The notes under the pieces are model-generated. The model ran no database searches and was not told the origin of the DNA. It worked only from the letters and a program-made list of their open reading frames with translations. This document shows positions 59,905 through 64,000 of a stretch of 64,000 bases of DNA, piece by piece. Made by a program: the position numbers and the translations under genes. Location of the stretch: the NCBI RefSeq assembly GCF_022376445.1, contig NW_025955010.1, positions 186,001 to 250,000 on the forward strand, written 5' to 3'. Source of the DNA: Fomitopsis serialis. Taxonomy: Eukaryota; Basidiomycota; Agaricomycetes; Polyporales; Fomitopsidaceae. Each line of letters begins with the position of its first letter. Within the stretch, counting starts at the first letter, position 1.

Positions 59905-60194
59905 TTAGAGGTACGCTGATCTACCACGATTATCTCGCTCGTACCTCCGCTAACACCGTGGTGCTTGTAAAGATACACTCTTTTCGCATCACGACACCCC
60001 GTTTGCACCATATAAGGTATAGCGGCGCGCTTCTTGGTGCTTGTAAAGGTGCACTCGATTCCCTCGACCTCGCCGCCTTGCGCTGGACGACGGCGAGATG
60101 CTTTCTGTACCCGCAGGTATAAAAGCAGTGGCTCCGACCGCCATGATGCCTCCATTGCCTACCCGCGTCGCGCAGAAACTCGATACTCTCCGCC
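59905..60194 (+). promoter_or_regulatory. promoter of C2H2 copy C, with TATA box and 20-bp repeat boxes
   Basis: TATA box tataaaag at 60118-60125, 70 bp before the ATG, exactly as in copy A. Boxes tggtgcttgtaaagRtRcac lie at 59959-59978 and 60035-60054 (76 bp apart, the same spacing as in copy A). A third, degraded box is near 59910. The segment is nearly identical to 21145-21420 read in reverse. Confidence 0.65.
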
Positions 60195-61220
60195 ATGTCT
60201 GTCACACAGTCTGTGTATTACAATCACGATGACCTCGTCTCCTTTGCCACTGACATTACAACCCCCCTACATACGCGCCGTCCGCACTCAGTGGCGACAC
60301 TGGTTTGACGACAGAGCACTGGGAATGGTCCGGATCGCCTGATGCGACATCGGGTGATCTCTTCCTTGCCCCGGATGCCGAACTCCTCATCGACGACGCG
60401 TTCAATACACCGTTGCCTTACACAGAGTATGTGCATAGAATTATGCGTGTGTTTCTACTGCTCACGCGTACTGTGCAGTCCGTCGGATGTCAACTCAGCA
60501 TCGCAGTCAGTAGATGCATTTCAGGCCTTTGGGAACGATGTCCTCTGGGACTACCTTCCTCCTGTCGTGTGGTCCCCGGAGTTGCTCACGACTGTCGACA
60601 CGTATGGGCTTCCCTACTTCGACGGGGACATCTCGTATACGAGCGCAAGTGGGAGCTCTACGAGCGCCATGACTTCCACATCGTCTCCCCCCTCCTCATG
60701 GGAGGACTCGTCCGCTTCCTCTCCCAGTTTCGACGCTGGATCACCCTCTCTTCCGCTTCCCGGACCTTCCCGCTACCCATCTGCCGCCGGTTCGTCACGT
60801 AAAGATACCACTCGCGCCAGACGCGCGAGATCGAACACATTCTCTCCCGTCCCGCACACCCTCACATCGTCGTTCCTCCGCCGAGCACGCACGACGACTC
60901 CGCGCAACAAGCAGGTCGGATTTGCCTCCACGACGCAGCGCGAGGAACACAACGGGTGGTTCACCTGCTCGCACTGCGATTTCTTGACGCGGCGCAAGGG
61001 CGACTTCGACCGCCACGTCCGCACGCATTTCGCGCTTAGTCGCGGGCCAGAGTGGGTTTGCTGTGGGGTGCCGGAGGAGGATGCTCCCGGACACTCCGGG
61101 GAGAAGTACGAGCATGGAGGGCGGCGAATGGTTGGTGGATGCCTGAAAAGCTTCAGCCGGCGGGACTCGTTCCTCCGACATCTGCAGAAGGTGGGATGTT
61201 TGCGACCTGTACATCTCTAG
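60195..61220 (+). CDS. C2H2 zinc-finger protein, copy C
   Basis: Likely DNA-binding regulator. It starts at 60195 (MSVTQSVYYNHDDLVSF). The end of exon 1 (DLFLAPDAELLIDDAF, PLPYT) is in another frame, so either a small unrecognised intron or a frameshift lies near 60290. The intron at about 60428-60478 joins in phase to PSDVNSASQSVDAFQAFGND. A Ser/Pro-rich middle and a basic stretch precede finger 1: FTCSHCDFLTRRKG, then DFDRHVRTH (C-X2-C-X12-H-X3-H). EWVCCGVPEEDAP and GGCLKSFSRRDSFLRHLQKV follow, with the stop at 61220. The DNA-binding half is intact. Confidence 0.65.
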
Positions 61221-61842
61221 ATGGCGGGCGGCTGTGTAGGGATAGATTGACACAGGAACCTTGAGCTCGAGTCACTTATGTTCATAGTTGCGCTAGTCAC
61301 ATGCTATTGGATTTGTACCGTCATCGGCTACTCAAGCTCAAGGCATACCCCATATGGTGAGTATGAGGAGTTTCTTGTCTTTATAATGTCCTTCATACAC
61401 CGTCACAGCTCTCATTTCTTTCGCCAGTCTGGCATGAGCCACCTCCCTTAGCGTCATGGACCGTCAAATTGGCCCAGAAGTCAGCTTCGGACACGTACTG
61501 CTCGTCCGATTCTCGCGTGGTACCCGCGGTCGTCGACGGGGCCAAGAGTGTCTTTGAAGGGGTCGGGTATGGACAAATGCTTGTGATTTAGTGTCTTCAT
61601 TTCCGAGAGGCACGACTAACGACGCCATGCTAGTAGGTCCAGGAAGTCTAGTGTGTTTAAAAAAGCGCGTAGGTATTCAGATGCATGTTCATTGAACGTC
61701 ACTATCATATGTCACGCTCACAACCAACGCGATTTCATTGAACGTCGTCAATTGCCAGGCAATTCACGGCTGCGACTGATTCTCCAACTGTTACAAGTGC
61801 ACCCGGGTGCCAACAAGATACAAGTCGTCCCAAACACAACTC
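61221..61842. other. spacer between C2H2 copy C and the AAA+ gene
   Basis: Convergent 3' flanks. No gene, repeat or RNA is recognised. Confidence 0.35.
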
Positions 61843-63723
61843 TCAGCCGACTATGGGCTCAGCCATAGCCCCAAAGAACCGCGGGCCGATCATTTGTATT
61901 CCGCCACCACTGCTCTCTTGAGTCGAAGGCTTTGCCGCCGCCTGTGACTTTGCCTTCTCCATCTGCTCCCGAAGATCCTGGATCTGGCCCTTCGTCACGT
62001 CTCCGAACGAAGAAGTCACGGCGTGTTTGGGATTTGCGAGAAGCACGAGGGACGATATGCTGCGGAGTGTTCATTAGCCGCAATCCCGCAGGAGGTACAG
62101 AGTCGTGGGCGTTACGCACAAGACTTCCTTGAGGTACGCGAAGCTGAACCCAGAGGTCTCAGAGACGAGCTCGTCCACAAGGGCGTCGGAGAACTCGACG
62201 GAGGAGTTATTGTCAAGCTTCTTCTGCCAGTACTTGACGTATAGCGCGCGCTCCCGCTCATCCGGATTGTCAAACGCACTAGATATATCATTAGTTGTCG
62301 TCCTTTCATGGGACTGTTACAATCGACGTACAACTTGCGGTCGAACCGACTGGGCCGCCCACTCAGAGCGACGTCGAGCTTCTCTAGGTGGTTCGTGCTT
62401 GCAATGAGGAGGAGCCCATCGTTTCCCTCTAGCCCATCGAGCTGATTGAGGAAGAAACTCCGGTTCTTGTCAGTGATTAGGGAGTCGAGGTCCTCCAGCA
62501 CCTACCAAGCATCATGAATCCTCGATGCGACAGGGAGTTTTGATAGATCAACGTACCATGACGCACGGCGCCATCTCGCGCGCTTTGTTGAACACATCCA
62601 CCATTGCGCCCTCGTCGCCTCTGTGGTGTCTGAAGGATTTGACGTACAGCGGCGCAAAGCCTCGATCGGAGCATGTCTTCATGATCGCCTTCAGGGTGAT
62701 GGTCTTTCCATTGCCAGGCGGACCGTGTATAATTATACCTCGCTGCGTACGACATGGCGCGGTGAGCCCCCGAATCATCACTGTCGTACACACCGGCTCA
62801 CCTTCCACGGTACAGAGAGGCTCTTGTACAAGCCCTCGCTGTCGAAGAACCCTTCCACATCCCCCATGAGCTGCTCTTTGAACGCCTCTTTCAGAATGAC
62901 GTCGGACCAGTTTGCCTTGTGGACCTCAACCCAGAGCTCGTGACTCTTTTGCCAGCGCGCTTCATCGAAGACTAGAATCTCCTCGTGCAGCTGTGCTTGC
63001 CATGCACCTGCAGCTTCCAACAGGGCGTGACACCTGTCTGCAGAGCTGTGCACGAGAAAATGGGTGGACATTTGGATGCCGCGCATGCCATAGGTGTACT
63101 GCGGGGGAAAAGAATTCCTCAATTACATGTGGGTTGCCAAACCGTAGCAAGAACTCACTTGCAGAGTATAACACAGGAAGTCGTCATCCTGACGGCAATA
63201 TGCATGATGCCCATTGATCTGAGGGCCCGGGAACTGCATAATTGATGAGACTCACCTTCCATGTCAGCTGGAAAGCCGCAAACTTCCAGTTATCCGCCAG
63301 CTTGCCGGCCTCACCGCCCTCACGGAACACCATCCGAGCGGCGGGGGCAAATGTTTTCACGCTTATTGACTGCGGCTTAGCAGAAACGACCTTGACCCCT
63401 GGGAGGCCTTGGAGGTTGAAACCGGCAACATCACTGAAGGCGACGATGGACGCATCAGGGTGCAACTTTCGCAACTTCTCGACGCTGGACGCACGTATAG
63501 TCAGTAAGGATTGCATACACAAGCGAGAGCGAGTTGTGACTGACCAAATCACGGCAGGTTCGCTCAACTGCGCAGACGCTTGGTGTAAGCGCACGTCAGT
63601 CAACATAGTTGCGATCTAAGGACGAAATGCATGCTTACCTTGTCGTATCCAGAAGTCGTAGAATTCACTCATAGGATTCCCTGTCTCAATACTGGTAGGT
63701 ACTGTCTGTGAAGAGAATGCCAT
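61843..63723 (-). CDS. AAA+ ATPase
   Basis: ATP-driven remodelling enzyme of the AAA+ class; the substrate is not identifiable. The start at 63723 reads [17 protein letters not shown], then FYDFWIRQ, intron, [13 protein letters not shown] fungal N-terminal region follows ([52 protein letters not shown]). The ATPase core is [20 protein letters not shown] (Walker A), [13 protein letters not shown] (Walker B), [14 protein letters not shown] (sensor 1) and [11 protein letters not shown] (arginine-finger region). Then [17 protein letters not shown] and [15 protein letters not shown]. The C-terminus ends [10 protein letters not shown] with the stop at 61843. Seven or eight short introns are present. 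All nucleotide-binding motifs are intact. It is not clearly BCS1 or a proteasome subunit. Confidence 0.82.
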
Positions 63724-64000
63724 GATCGCGGGCGTGGTAGTAGGACGTACGAGCTGAACATCGTGTGCTTTATACTCCAGCTGAGGGGTACCACACGGGC
63801 GGCAGAAGCAGACATTCTCTGACTTGAGTTGTTATCTCTGTGTATCCAATAGGCATGTCTTGTCTTTTACGGATAGTTGCTGCGTATCGGGACGAGTCAG
63901 CGATGGGGCTCTAGCGCTGCAGACGCAGACGACCATCTGTAGCCGCAAAGAACGTGTGAGCATGTGTGGAGCGATACAAGGTTAACTTACCCTGTTTGGT
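63724..64000. other. upstream region of the AAA+ gene
   Basis: Presumed promoter of the AAA+ gene up to the window edge. A TATA-like tttatactcc run near 63770-63780 could be the core element on the minus strand. No other gene is visible. Confidence 0.35.

Noticed and set aside
1..64000. CRISPR arrays, tRNA or rRNA genes
   Set aside because: No regularly spaced repeats. No complete tRNA T-loop with a matching acceptor stem was seen by eye, and no rRNA conserved core. A tRNA scan would be needed to exclude tRNAs fully.

Overview
The window looks like nuclear DNA of a filamentous basidiomycete, most likely a wood-decay Agaricomycete (polypore type). Genes are split by many short GT-AG introns (about 50-65 bp). 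Housekeeping genes have fungal architecture: Aurora kinase, ATG12, NAD-dependent glutamate dehydrogenase and a GABA-type permease. Much of the rest is lineage-specific duplicated material typical of Agaricomycete genomes. I see no bacterial operons, CRISPR arrays, rRNA or convincing tRNA genes.

Layout. 0.2-6.3 kb: two F-box-like genes (minus). 6.9-11.6 kb: a tandem duplication of a pair [APH-fold kinase-like gene + small DUF6914-like gene], with both pairs damaged. 12.3-13.3 kb: a GC-rich degenerate repeat. 14.0-16.4 kb: Aurora kinase (minus) and ATG12 (plus), divergent, followed by a lone relic exon of the F-box family. 17.1-25.7 kb: F-box genes 3 and 4 (plus), flanking a C2H2 zinc-finger gene (minus). 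26.1-27.5 kb: an SDR oxidoreductase. 28.9-30.0 kb: an element with 253-bp, almost identical terminal inverted repeats. 30.6-35.2 kb: NAD-GDH. 35.8-36.4 kb: a second GC-rich repeat, inverted relative to the first. 37.4-39.5 kb: amino-acid/GABA permease. 40.3-42.6 kb: an atypical Ser/Thr kinase. 43.1-45.7 kb: F-box gene 5 (minus). 47.9-55.2 kb: a transposon-like block with a large transposase-like gene, a divergently transcribed accessory gene and a small acidic gene. 56.2-57.1 kb: an unrecognised gene. 57.3-61.2 kb: a decaying tandem cluster of the C2H2 family. 61.8-63.7 kb: an AAA+ ATPase.

Main observations. The five F-box-like proteins share an N-terminal F-box with a Cys ribbon, a conserved central block, and a C-terminal finger with invariant spacing C-X2-C-X15-H-X4-H. 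In every copy the last splice junction falls just before the final His, and I do not recognise this architecture as a named family. The C2H2 family copies at 20 kb and 60 kb share a near-identical promoter (TATA box plus a 20-bp element repeated at 76-bp spacing), although their proteins have diverged. The 48-55 kb block is organised as a two- or three-gene mobile element whose two main genes have overlapping start regions. Intron boundaries are read by eye, so exon edges are approximate.
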